Assembly: GCF_002192415.1 (NCBI RefSeq)
Contig: NZ_CP021780.1
Coordinates: 6,386,001 to 6,450,000, forward strand
Direction: 5' to 3'
Length of the DNA: 64,000 nucleotides
Source of the DNA: Paenibacillus donghaensis
GTDB lineage: Bacteria > Bacillota > Bacilli > Paenibacillales > Paenibacillaceae
This document shows, one piece after another, positions 45,011 to 53,551 of this stretch. How positions within the stretch are numbered: the stretch's first letter is position 1; each line of letters opens with the position of its first letter. The notes beneath the pieces were generated by a model that worked only from the letters and a program-made list of their open reading frames with translations, searched no databases and was not told the origin of the DNA. Made by a program: the position numbers and the translations under genes.

Positions 45011-46465
45011 CTATTTCGTATGAATACGGATTAATTCTACCGGAGACCAGGTATTGTCCGATCCTGTGATCAGATAGACCTTATATTCCGTATTGGCGCT
45101 AAGCCCGGTCAGGTTCAGCGTATATGGCGTGCCTGGAGCAGCCGATGTTACCGTGCCGCTGAACGGTACAGCTACTGCACTTCCCGAGCTATTTTGCCCA
45201 TTGGCTATTTGCTGTGCACTAGGGTCAGCAGCGGTTCCTGGCAACACCAGGTATTTCACCGGAACGACCGCGCCTCCAGTCTGTCCGTAGGAGAAGTGAA
45301 CGGCCGCTGTAGCTGTCCCCATCTCCAAACGTCCGACTCCAGTGATTGGTGTTCCAGTCGTTGCGGCTGTCTTCAGCTGCACAGTACTCACTGCAGACCA
45401 ATTACCGGAACTGTCCGTAACCGTTACGTAAGTTAAATATTCCGTGCCAGGCTGCAAACCGTAGACAGAGAAGGCTACCGAAGTGTTAGCAACCGCCGTC
45501 TTGCTGCCATGATTCAAGCCATTCATGTTGGTACCGATTAGCCCATCCTTAACCTGCATAGCCGTAGGAGCCGTTGCATTGCTGCTGTAAGGGGCGACTA
45601 CATAATAGACTGTACCGGTAACGGATGGAGTGAGGTATACATCGGCCGTAACCGAACCCACGTAACCGTAGGTCGCCCCGCTTACCGTTGGTACGGTAGG
45701 TGTGGTACCTCCACCTCCACCGCCGCCACCAGATCCTCCACCCGGATTAACTACAGGCGTAGAAGTTGGAGCAGGGCTAGCTGTTGGAGCTGGAGTAGCC
45801 GTTGGGGCTGTCGTAGGGGTCGGAGTAACCCCACCCGGTGCTGTCGGTTTATGAACAACCGAGCTGCCGATAATGCCGACCGCTTCCGCACGGGTCAACT
45901 CCCGTTTCGGTTTAAACGTTCCATCTGGGTAGCCATTCAGAATCTTCAGAGTGGACGCTGCTGCCACCGACCCGCGGCTCCATGCTGCGATCTGGGCATT
46001 ATCTTTGAATTTGGTTGTAGTCGTTTGAGTGTTCAGCTTGAGGATCTTCGCTGTAATGACCGCTGCCTCTTGTCTGGAGAGCGGTTTGTCCGGACGGAAG
46101 GTGTTATCCTGGTAACCTCCGATGTATCCCGCAGCTACAGCTTTTGCTACTTCGCTATGCACCCATTTTGTACTCTTCACATCCTTGAAGCCGACAGTTG
46201 CCTTCTCGGTGTAGCCGAACAACCGGTTCACCAGTGCAACATATTCACCCCGGGTGATCGAGTTGTTGGGTTTGACTGTGCCGTCAGGGTACCCACCCAG
46301 ATAACCTTTATTCAGCCAGTCCTGCAGCTGCGCCTGCGCCCAGTGCCCTTGAATATCCTTCGGCACTGGAGCTGCCGACACGCTGCCAAGAGAACCCAGC
46401 AACATGCTGATTCCCAGTAGTCCGGTCATAAGACCACGCCATTTCTTTTTCATCCTGTTGATCAT
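45011..46465 (-). CDS. S-layer-homology (SLH) surface protein with fibronectin-like domains
   Basis: 484 residues. Signal peptide (LMTGLLGISMLLGSLGSVSA) then three SLH domains at about 35-80, 95-140 and 155-200, each with GYPDGT/GYQDNT and LTR/ITR-type motifs, for binding pyruvylated wall polymer. A proline/threonine linker (TPTPTTAPTATPAP) and a poly-Gly run follow at about 210-250. Two FN3-like domains follow (GLQPGTEYLTYVTVTDSSGN; GLSANTEYKVYLITGSDN). It is anchored on the cell surface; ligand unknown. It stands alone between csp/Rpn genes and hpf. Confidence 0.92.
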   Translation of the reverse strand: MINRMKKKWRGLMTGLLGISMLLGSLGSVSAAPVPKDIQGHWAQAQLQDWLNKGYLGGYPDGTVKPNNSITRGEYVALVNRLFGYTEKATVGFKDVKSTKWVHSEVAKAVAAGYIGGYQDNTFRPDKPLSRQEAAVITAKILKLNTQTTTTKFKDNAQIAAWSRGSVAAASTLKILNGYPDGTFKPKRELTRAEAVGIIGSSVVHKPTAPGGVTPTPTTAPTATPAPTASPAPTSTPVVNPGGGSGGGGGGGGTTPTVPTVSGATYGYVGSVTADVYLTPSVTGTVYYVVAPYSSNATAPTAMQVKDGLIGTNMNGLNHGSKTAVANTSVAFSVYGLQPGTEYLTYVTVTDSSGNWSAVSTVQLKTAATTGTPITGVGRLEMGTATAAVHFSYGQTGGAVVPVKYLVLPGTAADPSAQQIANGQNSSGSAVAVPFSGTVTSAAPGTPYTLNLTGLSANTEYKVYLITGSDNTWSPVELIRIHTK

Positions 46466-46669
46466 CCTCCCAATCGTTATGGTAGCTTAAGCATCCTATT
46501 TACTCCGAAGAAACCGCTTCCGAAGCATAGGCCTTAGCTATGTGCGTCGAGGTAAGACAATAAGCTCAACGTATCTCATTACCCATATATTGGAGAATGT
46601 AAACCATTTCTTTTAAACAAAACTGCAATTATTGCAATATATGGATATTATCTGTTGTGAAATCACAAT

Positions 46670-46698
46670 AAAAAGACCCCAGGAACGCTCCCGAGATC
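46670..46698 (-). terminator. Weak terminator after the Rpn-type gene
   Basis: On the minus strand GATCTCGGGA...TCCTGGGGTC with mismatches, followed by TTTTTATT. Confidence 0.6.
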
Positions 46699-46707
46699 CG
46701 TATATTT

Positions 46708-47685
46708 TTATTTCAGTTTCTGAATCTCTTCCAGAGGTATTCCTACAGCTTCTGCGACCTTCTCCGGCGAAAATCCATGGCTCAGCAGCTTACGGATAAT
46801 TTCTGCTTGTGCTTCTTCCTTACCCTCTGCTTTACCCTCTGCTTTACCTTCTGCTTTGCCTTCCGCCTTACCTTCTGCCTTACCTTCAGCTTTACCTTCA
46901 GCTTTACCTTCTGTCTTCCCTTCCTGCTTCCCCTCATCATAACCCCAACGTTTCCAAGCAGGCATTAATTCCATCATTGCTTCACCTTCCTCCGGGTAGT
47001 GTTCCAGCAGTTCTTGCAGAATCTCTTCATCCTGTACAGGATCAGGTTTGAAATACAAGTCAGCTACCGACATAATCAGTGCCATCCGCGCTTCATCGAA
47101 ACGTGTTCGCAGCCGCATAAACATCCGCAGATACTGCAGCCGAACTTCTCTCGCTTCCCGTTCAGTATACCCCATTTTGGCCAGCAATGCAGCAGCCACC
47201 GGGTTATCAGAATAGATGAAATCACGCCAATTCCTCTTTCTAAGCTCTACCTTCAGGAACTGAAAACGCAGAATATCGTGCTCCGGTATCTTCATGGTCA
47301 ACATGTCCGGTTCGTCCCTCACCTCATCGGCGGTAAAGATCGCGATCGGAATAATCAGCTTGTGTTCTTTCCGGTACCGCTCGAATAGACGACTGAAGTA
47401 AATAAACATCCGTTCGTGGAAATGGGTATCCCGATAAGACTGCGGCTCCAGATGAATCAGAATGAACCCGTCCATCCCTTTGTAACATGTCTCCAACAGC
47501 AGATCCAGTTCTCTCGCTTCTTCCCCTACAATATCTACCAGGAGCTCCTGCATCAGAAAGCGGGTTTCACTATAATCCAACATACAATCCAACTCCGGGA
47601 AAAACAGTTCAATAAATTCCTTGAAGAATGTCTCCAGTAGCTTCTTAAACGCCTCATCATGGGGAACAGGGCTTACACGATCCAT
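46708..47685 (-). CDS. Rpn-family (PD-(D/E)XK) recombination-promoting nuclease/transposase-like protein
   Basis: About 325 residues. The N-terminal part (DEAFKKLLETFFKEFIELFFPE, LDLLLETCYKGMDGFILIHLE) is the YhgA/Rpn-like PD-(D/E)XK nuclease fold. The likely metal site is the D of LDLLLE with the E of HLEPQS. A flexible region at about residues 255-300 is made of GKAEGKAE tetrapeptide repeats. A short C-terminal helix pair (LLSHGFSPEKVAEAVGIPLEE) resembles a DNA-binding or dimer motif. GGGAGG sits 10 bp before ATG 47685, preferred over 47724 and 47694. Relatives are common in several copies in Paenibacillus and were first linked to RecA-independent recombination in E. coli (RpnA). Confidence 0.82.
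   Translation of the reverse strand: MDRVSPVPHDEAFKKLLETFFKEFIELFFPELDCMLDYSETRFLMQELLVDIVGEEARELDLLLETCYKGMDGFILIHLEPQSYRDTHFHERMFIYFSRLFERYRKEHKLIIPIAIFTADEVRDEPDMLTMKIPEHDILRFQFLKVELRKRNWRDFIYSDNPVAAALLAKMGYTEREAREVRLQYLRMFMRLRTRFDEARMALIMSVADLYFKPDPVQDEEILQELLEHYPEEGEAMMELMPAWKRWGYDEGKQEGKTEGKAEGKAEGKAEGKAEGKAEGKAEGKAEGKEEAQAEIIRKLLSHGFSPEKVAEAVGIPLEEIQKLK
46818..46932 (-). repeat. 12-bp tandem repeats encoding GKAE in the Rpn-type gene
   Basis: About eight 12-bp units (plus-strand TTACCTTCTGCT variants) encode repeats of Gly-Lys-Ala-Glu. Synonymous and single-base differences separate the units, so length change by slippage or recombination would keep the frame. Confidence 0.9.
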
Positions 47686-47809
47686 CGCATCCATACCTCC
47701 CGTATCCGAAATGTCATCTATCAATCTACTGGAATTATATTACTCCTGATTTGATTTTGTCTATAATAAATCGAACATTAGTTCTTATTTATTTCCTCAG
47801 TTAAAAAGC

Positions 47810-47841
47810 AAAAAAAGACCCCGGGAGAATATCCCAGGGTC
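47810..47841 (-). terminator. Terminator of the cold-shock gene
   Basis: On the minus strand GACCCTGGGA-TATTC-TCCCGGGGTC followed by TTTTTTG. Confidence 0.92.
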
Positions 47842-47903
47842 TGCGCTAGCGTTGCTCAATTGCTAACCATCTACCATATATGTAGGTCGGCTTCGCCGGA
47901 TGA

Positions 47904-48101
47904 TTATAATTTGATTACGTTAGCTGCTTGTGGTCCGCGTGCACCTTCAACGATATCAAACTCAACGGATTGTCCTTCATCCAACGTCTTGAAACCGTCT
48001 GTTTGAATTGCGGAGAAATGTACGAATACATCGCCACCATCGGCAGTTTCGATAAATCCATAACCTTTTTCTGCGTTAAACCATTTTACTTTACCTTCCA
48101 T
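47904..48101 (-). CDS. Cold-shock protein (CspA family)
   Basis: 65 residues, the standard length. RNA-binding motifs RNP1 (KGYGFIE) and RNP2 (VFVHF) are intact, as is the KWFN start. It acts as an RNA chaperone. AAGGGA precedes the ATG. Its 5' leader from the strong promoter at 48155-48184 is only about 46 nt, shorter than the thermosensor leader of E. coli cspA. Confidence 0.97.
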   Translation of the reverse strand: MEGKVKWFNAEKGYGFIETADGGDVFVHFSAIQTDGFKTLDEGQSVEFDIVEGARGPQAANVIKL

Positions 48102-48154
48102 TGATTAAACATTCCCTTCGTCATCAGATGAACGTGAGTCTTGCTCACAAGTCG

Positions 48155-48184
48155 ACTATACCACCGCTGCTTCTCCATTGTCAA
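48155..48184 (-). promoter_or_regulatory. Strong sigma-A promoter of the cold-shock gene
   Basis: On the minus strand TTGACA, 18 bp, TATAGT. Confidence 0.85.
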
Positions 48185-48270
48185 TTGGAATAGTAAATGT
48201 TTACTTTCAATATATTACCATCCAATATTGGCCTAGATTATGGTTCGACAAATAGTGATATTGGGTCAAA

Positions 48271-48309
48271 AAAAGGAGCAGACGCTAATTAATACCCGTC
48301 TGCTCCTTT
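48271..48309 (-). terminator. Terminator of the fliD-fliS-fliT operon
   Basis: On the minus strand GGAGCAGACG / CGTCTGCTCC followed by TTTTTTT, just after fliT. Confidence 0.93.
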
Positions 48310-48328
48310 AGTGAAACTATAGAAAAAA

Positions 48329-48664
48329 TTATTTTTTTCGGTCCATCAAAAAGCTGTCCGGTGTATATCCTGCTTCGTATGCGCTGCGTTGCGCCTTGGC
48401 TTGATTGCGCTTCTGCAGCCAGTCCTGCGCCTCCAGCCGGAGGGCGTTCATACGAGCCAAAATCTCCGAATCCCGCTCCAACATTCGACCAATTTCCCGC
48501 TTCTGCGCATCCGACGGCTGACAGGAAACGACCAAATCTCCGATTTTATTCACTAGCTCCTGGCGCTCTTCCACGAAGGCTTCTAGCTCCTCATAAGTAG
48601 TTTCATAGAGCAGCCCCATCATATTATCTGTCAACTGCTCTAATCGCTTGATCCATTCATCCAT
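48329..48664 (-). CDS. fliT: FliT-like flagellar chaperone
   Basis: 111 residues, mostly helical and charged (WIKRLEQLTDNMMGLLYETT, YEELEAFVEERQELVNKI). Position immediately after fliS, overlapping it by 8 bp, matches fliT of Bacillus, the chaperone of the FliD cap. ATG 48664 has AAGG upstream. Assignment rests on context and helical pattern more than on sequence motifs. Confidence 0.75.
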   Translation of the reverse strand: MDEWIKRLEQLTDNMMGLLYETTYEELEAFVEERQELVNKIGDLVVSCQPSDAQKREIGRMLERDSEILARMNALRLEAQDWLQKRNQAKAQRSAYEAGYTPDSFLMDRKK

Positions 48665-49067
48665 GAGCGCCTTCTGGTGACAACGGCGTCTGCCCTTGCC
48701 CTGCTGCAATCTTAGAAGCTTGCAACCAAGTTTCCCGCAGTTCGGTCAAATATCCAACTGCTTCCTCAGCCTTTGCTGCATCCTTGCGGATATTCGCTTC
48801 TACGAGCAGGAAGCTCGTATATTCGTAGAGTGAATATAGTCCTTCAGACACCTCATAGCTGCGGTCAAGCGTGCTCATCAACTCACTGACAATCGTTTGC
48901 GCTTTACCGAGATTGGTATTTGTTTTCTCGAGATCGTTTTTCTTCAGTCCATCCAACCCTGCCCGGATAAAGCGAATCGCCCCATCATAGAGCATAATCA
49001 CTAATTGGGCAGGTGTAGACGTCTGGACAGAAGACTGACGGTATTTATCGTAAGGAGAATTAATCAA
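48657..49067 (-). CDS. fliS: Flagellin export chaperone FliS
   Basis: About 136 residues. The N-terminal NSPYDKYRQSSVQTSTPAQL and LVIMLYDGAIRFI stretches are the FliS signature. It keeps flagellin unfolded before export. Start is probably TTG 49067 (AAGGGTGAG 5 bp upstream); GTG 49076 is also in frame. Confidence 0.95.
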   Translation of the reverse strand: MINSPYDKYRQSSVQTSTPAQLVIMLYDGAIRFIRAGLDGLKKNDLEKTNTNLGKAQTIVSELMSTLDRSYEVSEGLYSLYEYTSFLLVEANIRKDAAKAEEAVGYLTELRETWLQASKIAAGQGQTPLSPEGAHG

Positions 49068-49089
49068 TGATCTCACCCTTTATTAGCTA

Positions 49090-51042
49090 TTATGATGATA
49101 AACCCATGCTGGATAGCAGACTTGAAGACTGGGATTGCATCTTGGCCATGGCTGTTTCCATCGCGGTGAATTGCTTGTAGTAGCGATTTTCCGTATTTGC
49201 CAGGTTTCTCTGCATGAGAAGAATACGACTATTATACCCCTTCATCGTCCTACCCATTACACTTTCTTCTTTAAATCTGCTGGATAGATCCATTGAGTTT
49301 TTGCTTGTTCCTGCGCGTTCAGCAATACTACCAAGTGCAGCATTTATCTTATCTGCCATCTTATCAAAAATACCGTCATTTACAGCATTTCCCGAACCCT
49401 GGAACAGGTCAAGAGCAAGCTGAGGATTTGCGCTGATGGCAGTCTTCAGCTTCGATTCATTCTCAATCACCAATTTGCCATTTTCGCTATAATTCCCTGT
49501 GGTAATTCCCAGATTACTAAGCGGACCCAGCTTCTCCGTTATAATTCCGCGCATTTGGGACAGGACATTTTTTATAATGTCATTATTCTTTAGAAGACCA
49601 CTTTGTGCCTTCTCCGTCCAGGTCTTAATATCTGCTTCTTTTAATTCCTTCTTCTGCTCATCCGTCAGTGGCCTGAAATCACGATACTTGACTTCATCAA
49701 TTTTGGAATTCAGCGTTTTTACCAAGCTGTTGTAGTCTTCTATAAAGCCCTTAATGGACTCTATGGCTTTATCCGGGTCAGATTGGGTCGTAATTTTGAT
49801 CGTATTGTCACCTGTTATTGGAGGTGGAGTGGTTGGATTTGCAGGATCAACAGGGCCTCTTATAACCGTTTCCTTCAGCAGCGTCAGTTGGACGCCATTA
49901 ATTGTGAAGATGTTGTCGTTCGCATTTTGGATGGGTTCACCGTTAATTGAAACGATGGCGTCCTGTCCACTCTTAACATTGTAATCACTGGGACTCCCTA
50001 CAGCAGGCTTCACGCCTTTGAACAACTGCAGAAGCTCGAAGGAATCCCCCCCCAGCTTCACTTCGCTGCCAGCGTCCGCAGTCAGCTTCAATTTGCCGCC
50101 GGTAAATTCTGCCTGTACTTTAGTTGTACCCGACTTCGCGTTAATCTCAGCTACAACATCATTAATAGATTTGGTTCCGTCAAAAGAAAAGGATTCACCA
50201 TTGACGCTGAATTTGTATTTCAACTTCTCGGCATCGTCCTCGATTGTCGTATCCAGCAGATTTTGCAGATGAGCCAATGACTTGGTACCATCGCTAGTTC
50301 CAGCCCCATTGGTCTCTACTTCCGTAACAGTTCTCTTGGTGAATAAAGCCAATAAGGTACTTCCATTCCCTACCTTTACATCCCTTGTTGATTCGTATCC
50401 AGAAGCTGGATTAGGATCTCCACTGGTCTTAGAGGCAATACTCAATTTCCCTGTAATCTCATCATAGCTTGCAATAGCATTGGCAGTCGGGTGTGAATTA
50501 ATGGTTGCCACCATCGTTGAGATAAGAGTAAGACCATTGAACAGGGATTTGCCATCCTTGTCCTTAAATTCCACCCCATTAATGGCAACATCAAAACCCT
50601 TCTTCAGATACTCGGTTCGGGCATCCTCTGAAAGACTAAATAAATCTACACCGTCGAGTTTTGCCAAGGAAGTGGAGCCCGGTACGCCTTGGCCTAATCC
50701 TGTATTCATCTGCAGCGTTGTCCGGGCAGCCAATTGACTAACACTTACCTCCATGTTAATTCCATTGGCGGAAGCCAGAGCCTCTGCTTTTACGGCATCT
50801 GTGTTTCCAGTAGTAATTGCCTTATTCGCATTTAGAGCCGCATTCCCACCATATTTAACAATCAATTTATTTTGCCGAAAATCGTAGAGTTTACTGTTCA
50901 GCTCCCGGTAGCTTTCCCGTGTCCACTGCAGGAGTTGCTTATCTTGAGTAAGCTTATCTAGGGGCACCCGTTTGGCGGCCATCATACTCTTGACCATACT
51001 ATCAATGTCCATGCCTGAGAAACCATTTACACGTGTAACCAA
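49090..51042 (-). CDS. fliD: Flagellar filament cap protein FliD
   Basis: 650 residues. N-terminal RVNGFSGMDIDSMVKSMMAA and C-terminal GYNSRILLMQRNLANTENRY / MAKMQSQSSSLLSSMG heptad regions are the conserved cap ends. The middle is variable beta-rich sequence. It caps the growing filament. Start is TTG 51042 with GGAGGTG 7 bp upstream; it follows flaG by 17 bp. Confidence 0.95.
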   Translation of the reverse strand: MVTRVNGFSGMDIDSMVKSMMAAKRVPLDKLTQDKQLLQWTRESYRELNSKLYDFRQNKLIVKYGGNAALNANKAITTGNTDAVKAEALASANGINMEVSVSQLAARTTLQMNTGLGQGVPGSTSLAKLDGVDLFSLSEDARTEYLKKGFDVAINGVEFKDKDGKSLFNGLTLISTMVATINSHPTANAIASYDEITGKLSIASKTSGDPNPASGYESTRDVKVGNGSTLLALFTKRTVTEVETNGAGTSDGTKSLAHLQNLLDTTIEDDAEKLKYKFSVNGESFSFDGTKSINDVVAEINAKSGTTKVQAEFTGGKLKLTADAGSEVKLGGDSFELLQLFKGVKPAVGSPSDYNVKSGQDAIVSINGEPIQNANDNIFTINGVQLTLLKETVIRGPVDPANPTTPPPITGDNTIKITTQSDPDKAIESIKGFIEDYNSLVKTLNSKIDEVKYRDFRPLTDEQKKELKEADIKTWTEKAQSGLLKNNDIIKNVLSQMRGIITEKLGPLSNLGITTGNYSENGKLVIENESKLKTAISANPQLALDLFQGSGNAVNDGIFDKMADKINAALGSIAERAGTSKNSMDLSSRFKEESVMGRTMKGYNSRILLMQRNLANTENRYYKQFTAMETAMAKMQSQSSSLLSSMGLSS

Positions 51043-51059
51043 GTCGACACCTCCAAAGG

Positions 51060-51446
51060 TTATATTTTTTCGTCTACAAGAATACCGGCAATCTCCATCA
51101 TACTAGCTACAAGATCCAAAGTCTTCTCTGGGGGGACTTCGCGGATCAATTCGCCGGTATCCTTATTCAGGACCTTGACCATAATAGAATTTGTCTTCTC
51201 ATGAATGCTGACCTCCAGCGTGGTCTGAGGACCCTGTAGAGATTTCACGGCCCGCTCAATAGTACGGATAAGTTGTTCCTCAGCAACCGAGACATTTACC
51301 CCCTGTTTCTCCCTCAAACTCATATCCTTGAGATCACGGATAGAATCTGCTTGACTTACAAGTGACGCCGGTTCAGCACTTGGCTTGATTTCTGATTTGC
51401 CTTGTCCGGTTGTTGTACTGGCAGTAAGTGAAAACTGTACATTCAT
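51060..51446 (-). CDS. flaG: FlaG family protein
   Basis: 128 residues with a polar N-terminal half and the FlaG core (VSIHEKTNSIMVKVLNKDTG, ELIREVPPEKTLDLVASMM). FlaG proteins affect filament length. It has its own sigma-D promoter upstream and leads the fliD-fliS-fliT operon. Confidence 0.92.
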   Translation of the reverse strand: MNVQFSLTASTTTGQGKSEIKPSAEPASLVSQADSIRDLKDMSLREKQGVNVSVAEEQLIRTIERAVKSLQGPQTTLEVSIHEKTNSIMVKVLNKDTGELIREVPPEKTLDLVASMMEIAGILVDEKI

Positions 51447-51484
51447 AAACCCCGACCTCCACTAACACTCAATTTATACTATAT

Positions 51485-51511
51485 ATATCGGTTATTTTCA
51501 GGGATAATTTA
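51485..51511 (-). promoter_or_regulatory. Sigma-D promoter of flaG-fliDST
   Basis: On the minus strand TAAA, 15 bp, ACCGATAT, a near-perfect match to the sigma-D consensus TAAA-N15-GCCGATAT. A sigma-A-like TTGACA lies about 20 bp further upstream. Confidence 0.88.
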
Positions 51512-51540
51512 GGATTTAAGGCCTGTCAAGAAAAAAATAA

Positions 51541-51567
51541 AAAAAGCTCCAGGTTTCCCCGGAGCTT
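51541..51567 (-). terminator. Terminator of hag
   Basis: On the minus strand AAGCTCC...GGAGCTT followed by TTTTTTT. Confidence 0.93.
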
Positions 51568-51586
51568 AAGGTGAATCAAGAGAATA

Positions 51587-53314
51587 TTAACGAAGCAATT
51601 GCAGAACGCCTTGTGGCTGTTGGTTAGCTTGCGCCAACATAGCTTGTGCAGCCTGTGCAAGGATGTTGTTCTTAGTTTGTTGCATCATTTCTTTAGCCAT
51701 GTCAACGTCACGTACACGGGATTCAGCAGCAGTCAGGTTCTCGGAAGCTGTACCCAAGTTGTTGATCGTGTGTTCCAGACGATTCTGAACAGCACCCAGT
51801 TTAGAACGTTCGCTGGATACGAATGCAGTAGCTTTGTCCAGAACATCGATAGCTGCAGATGCGCCTTCTTTAGTGGCGATGTTCAGAGCAGCTTCGCCTT
51901 TAACATCATTAGTTCCGTTAGTTACTGTATTAGCAGTGGTGAAACCAGCATCGCCAGCTTTACCTGTGATACCCAGAGCGTTCGAGCGAACGTCTTTGAT
52001 GGAAAGGCTCATGGATTGGCCAGTGTTAGCACCAATTTGGAAAGATGTTTCGAATTCTTTTTGAATTCCTCCATCTTTAATCTCTATTTTATTGCCGTCA
52101 AGTCCACCCTCAGTAGCTGTAACAGTAAGGATATTTGTAGTTGTAGATAACGCTACAGATACACCTTTTGCTTTATTTCCCACAGTATCAGCAATCGCTT
52201 TTGCCAATGCTTCATCTTTATTAGTGGCCGTAGCTGCTAGAGCTGTATCAATAGCTACACCGATTCCTTTACCTTTATAAGAACCTTCACTAGCATTGTA
52301 GAATTCGATTTGTTGATCTCCAATACTGAATCCTTTACCAACAAGGGCTTGGATTTCAGCATCCGTGTCAAGTGCAGAAAGGTCGATGTCAGCTGTTGCT
52401 TTTGCAGCGGCATGAGTTGACCCTGCAACAGTCGAACCTGGAGTTAATTTACCGGCTGTAGTACTAGCTCCAGCTGCAACAACGCCAGCTGCTCCTTCAA
52501 ATTTCCCGCCTTTTACAGCTTCAATAACAACGTTAGATCCGGATACTTTAGCAGTATAATTGCCTTTAAGGGTATCATTTTTATCAATGATAGCTTGAAG
52601 TGCTGCTGCTGCTGATATCGCTTGATCTCCAACTGTTTGAGCACCATTAATTCCAACTGTTGCTGCTGCATCGGTAACAGAAGTGTCATTCAATTTTGAA
52701 GTACCAGTTGTTACAGCCGCATCTGTAGTAAAAGTAACTTCAATATTTTGACCATTAAGATCATAAGATAGTTTTTCTGTAGTTGCGAAAGCAGTAGTAA
52801 TAGCATCAGTTCTCTTAGCTTCAACTGTATATGCTGCTGCTCCAGTTGCTAATTTGGCATCGGCTACTGCAGCGGTTTTAACAAGATTTGCTTTTCCATC
52901 GCCCTGCAACAATTTCTGAGTATTGAACTCAGTAGTGTTACCGATACGGTTGATTTCGGAAGTCAGTTGGTTCATTTCGTCTTGCAGAGCTTGACGATCG
53001 GAATCCGTGTTTGTTCCGTTAGCGGATTGGTTAGCGATTTCGCGTTGACGTTGAAGGATGGAGTGAGTTTCGTTCAATGCACCTTCAGCGGTTTGAATCA
53101 ACGAGATACCATCTTGAGCATTACGGGAAGCTTGATCTAAGCCGCGGATTTGACCGCGCATTTTTTCGGAGATTGCCAGACCAGCTGCATCGTCACCTGC
53201 ACGGTTGATACGAAGACCGGAAGACAATTTCTCGATATTTTTGTTAGTGTTAGCAGTGTTGATGGACAATTGGCGATGAGTATTCAGCGCCGGTACGTTG
53301 TGGTTAATAATCAT
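51587..53314 (-). CDS. hag: Flagellin
   Basis: 575 residues. The conserved N-terminal D0/D1 region ([37 protein letters not shown]) and C-terminal [17 protein letters not shown], ending [10 protein letters not shown], are intact. The central variable region of about 290 residues is Ala/Thr-rich, so the protein is about twice the length of minimal firmicute flagellins (about 270-305). AAGGAGG lies 7 bp before the ATG. Expression is from a sigma-D promoter, with a CsrA site in the leader. Confidence 0.97.
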   Translation of the reverse strand: MIINHNVPALNTHRQLSINTANTNKNIEKLSSGLRINRAGDDAAGLAISEKMRGQIRGLDQASRNAQDGISLIQTAEGALNETHSILQRQREIANQSANGTNTDSDRQALQDEMNQLTSEINRIGNTTEFNTQKLLQGDGKANLVKTAAVADAKLATGAAAYTVEAKRTDAITTAFATTEKLSYDLNGQNIEVTFTTDAAVTTGTSKLNDTSVTDAAATVGINGAQTVGDQAISAAAALQAIIDKNDTLKGNYTAKVSGSNVVIEAVKGGKFEGAAGVVAAGASTTAGKLTPGSTVAGSTHAAAKATADIDLSALDTDAEIQALVGKGFSIGDQQIEFYNASEGSYKGKGIGVAIDTALAATATNKDEALAKAIADTVGNKAKGVSVALSTTTNILTVTATEGGLDGNKIEIKDGGIQKEFETSFQIGANTGQSMSLSIKDVRSNALGITGKAGDAGFTTANTVTNGTNDVKGEAALNIATKEGASAAIDVLDKATAFVSSERSKLGAVQNRLEHTINNLGTASENLTAAESRVRDVDMAKEMMQQTKNNILAQAAQAMLAQANQQPQGVLQLLR

Positions 53315-53344
53315 TAGTTTTTCCTCCTTGAAATTATGTTAGTT

Positions 53345-53358
53345 CCACATCCATGTGG
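53345..53358 (-). promoter_or_regulatory. CsrA-binding hairpin in the hag leader
   Basis: On the minus strand CCACATGGATGTGG: a 5-bp stem with the GGA in the loop, containing ACATGGATGT, an exact match to the ACANGGANGU core of CsrA sites. A second GGA lies in the AAGGAGG ribosome site 30 nt downstream. Confidence 0.8.
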
Positions 53359-53411
53359 TAAACGCTGTACCATTAAGGTCGGCCGCCCTGCCGGTTCAGC
53401 GTCTAATACAT

Positions 53412-53439
53412 ATATCGACACCATGTCCCCAACTGTTTA
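53412..53439 (-). promoter_or_regulatory. Sigma-D promoter of hag
   Basis: On the minus strand TAAA, 16 bp, GTCGATAT, about 98 bp before the ATG. Confidence 0.88.
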
Positions 53440-53480
53440 GAGCATTTTGAAGTTTTTTTATCTTTATCCACAAAAAATAT

Positions 53481-53521
53481 GAAAAACAGACCGTTTCCCT
53501 CACTGAGGAACGCAGTCTGTT
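53481..53521 (-). terminator. Terminator of the secreted-protein gene upstream of hag
   Basis: On the minus strand AACAGAC...GTCTGTTTTTC with a long stem (GTTCCTC/GAGGGAA inside). Confidence 0.9.
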
Positions 53522-53551
53522 CGGCAAATCAGTACATTGAATGCTTTGAAA

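Noticed and set aside
46708..47685. Insertion sequence
   Set aside because: The Rpn-type gene has no terminal inverted repeats or target duplications visible at its ends.
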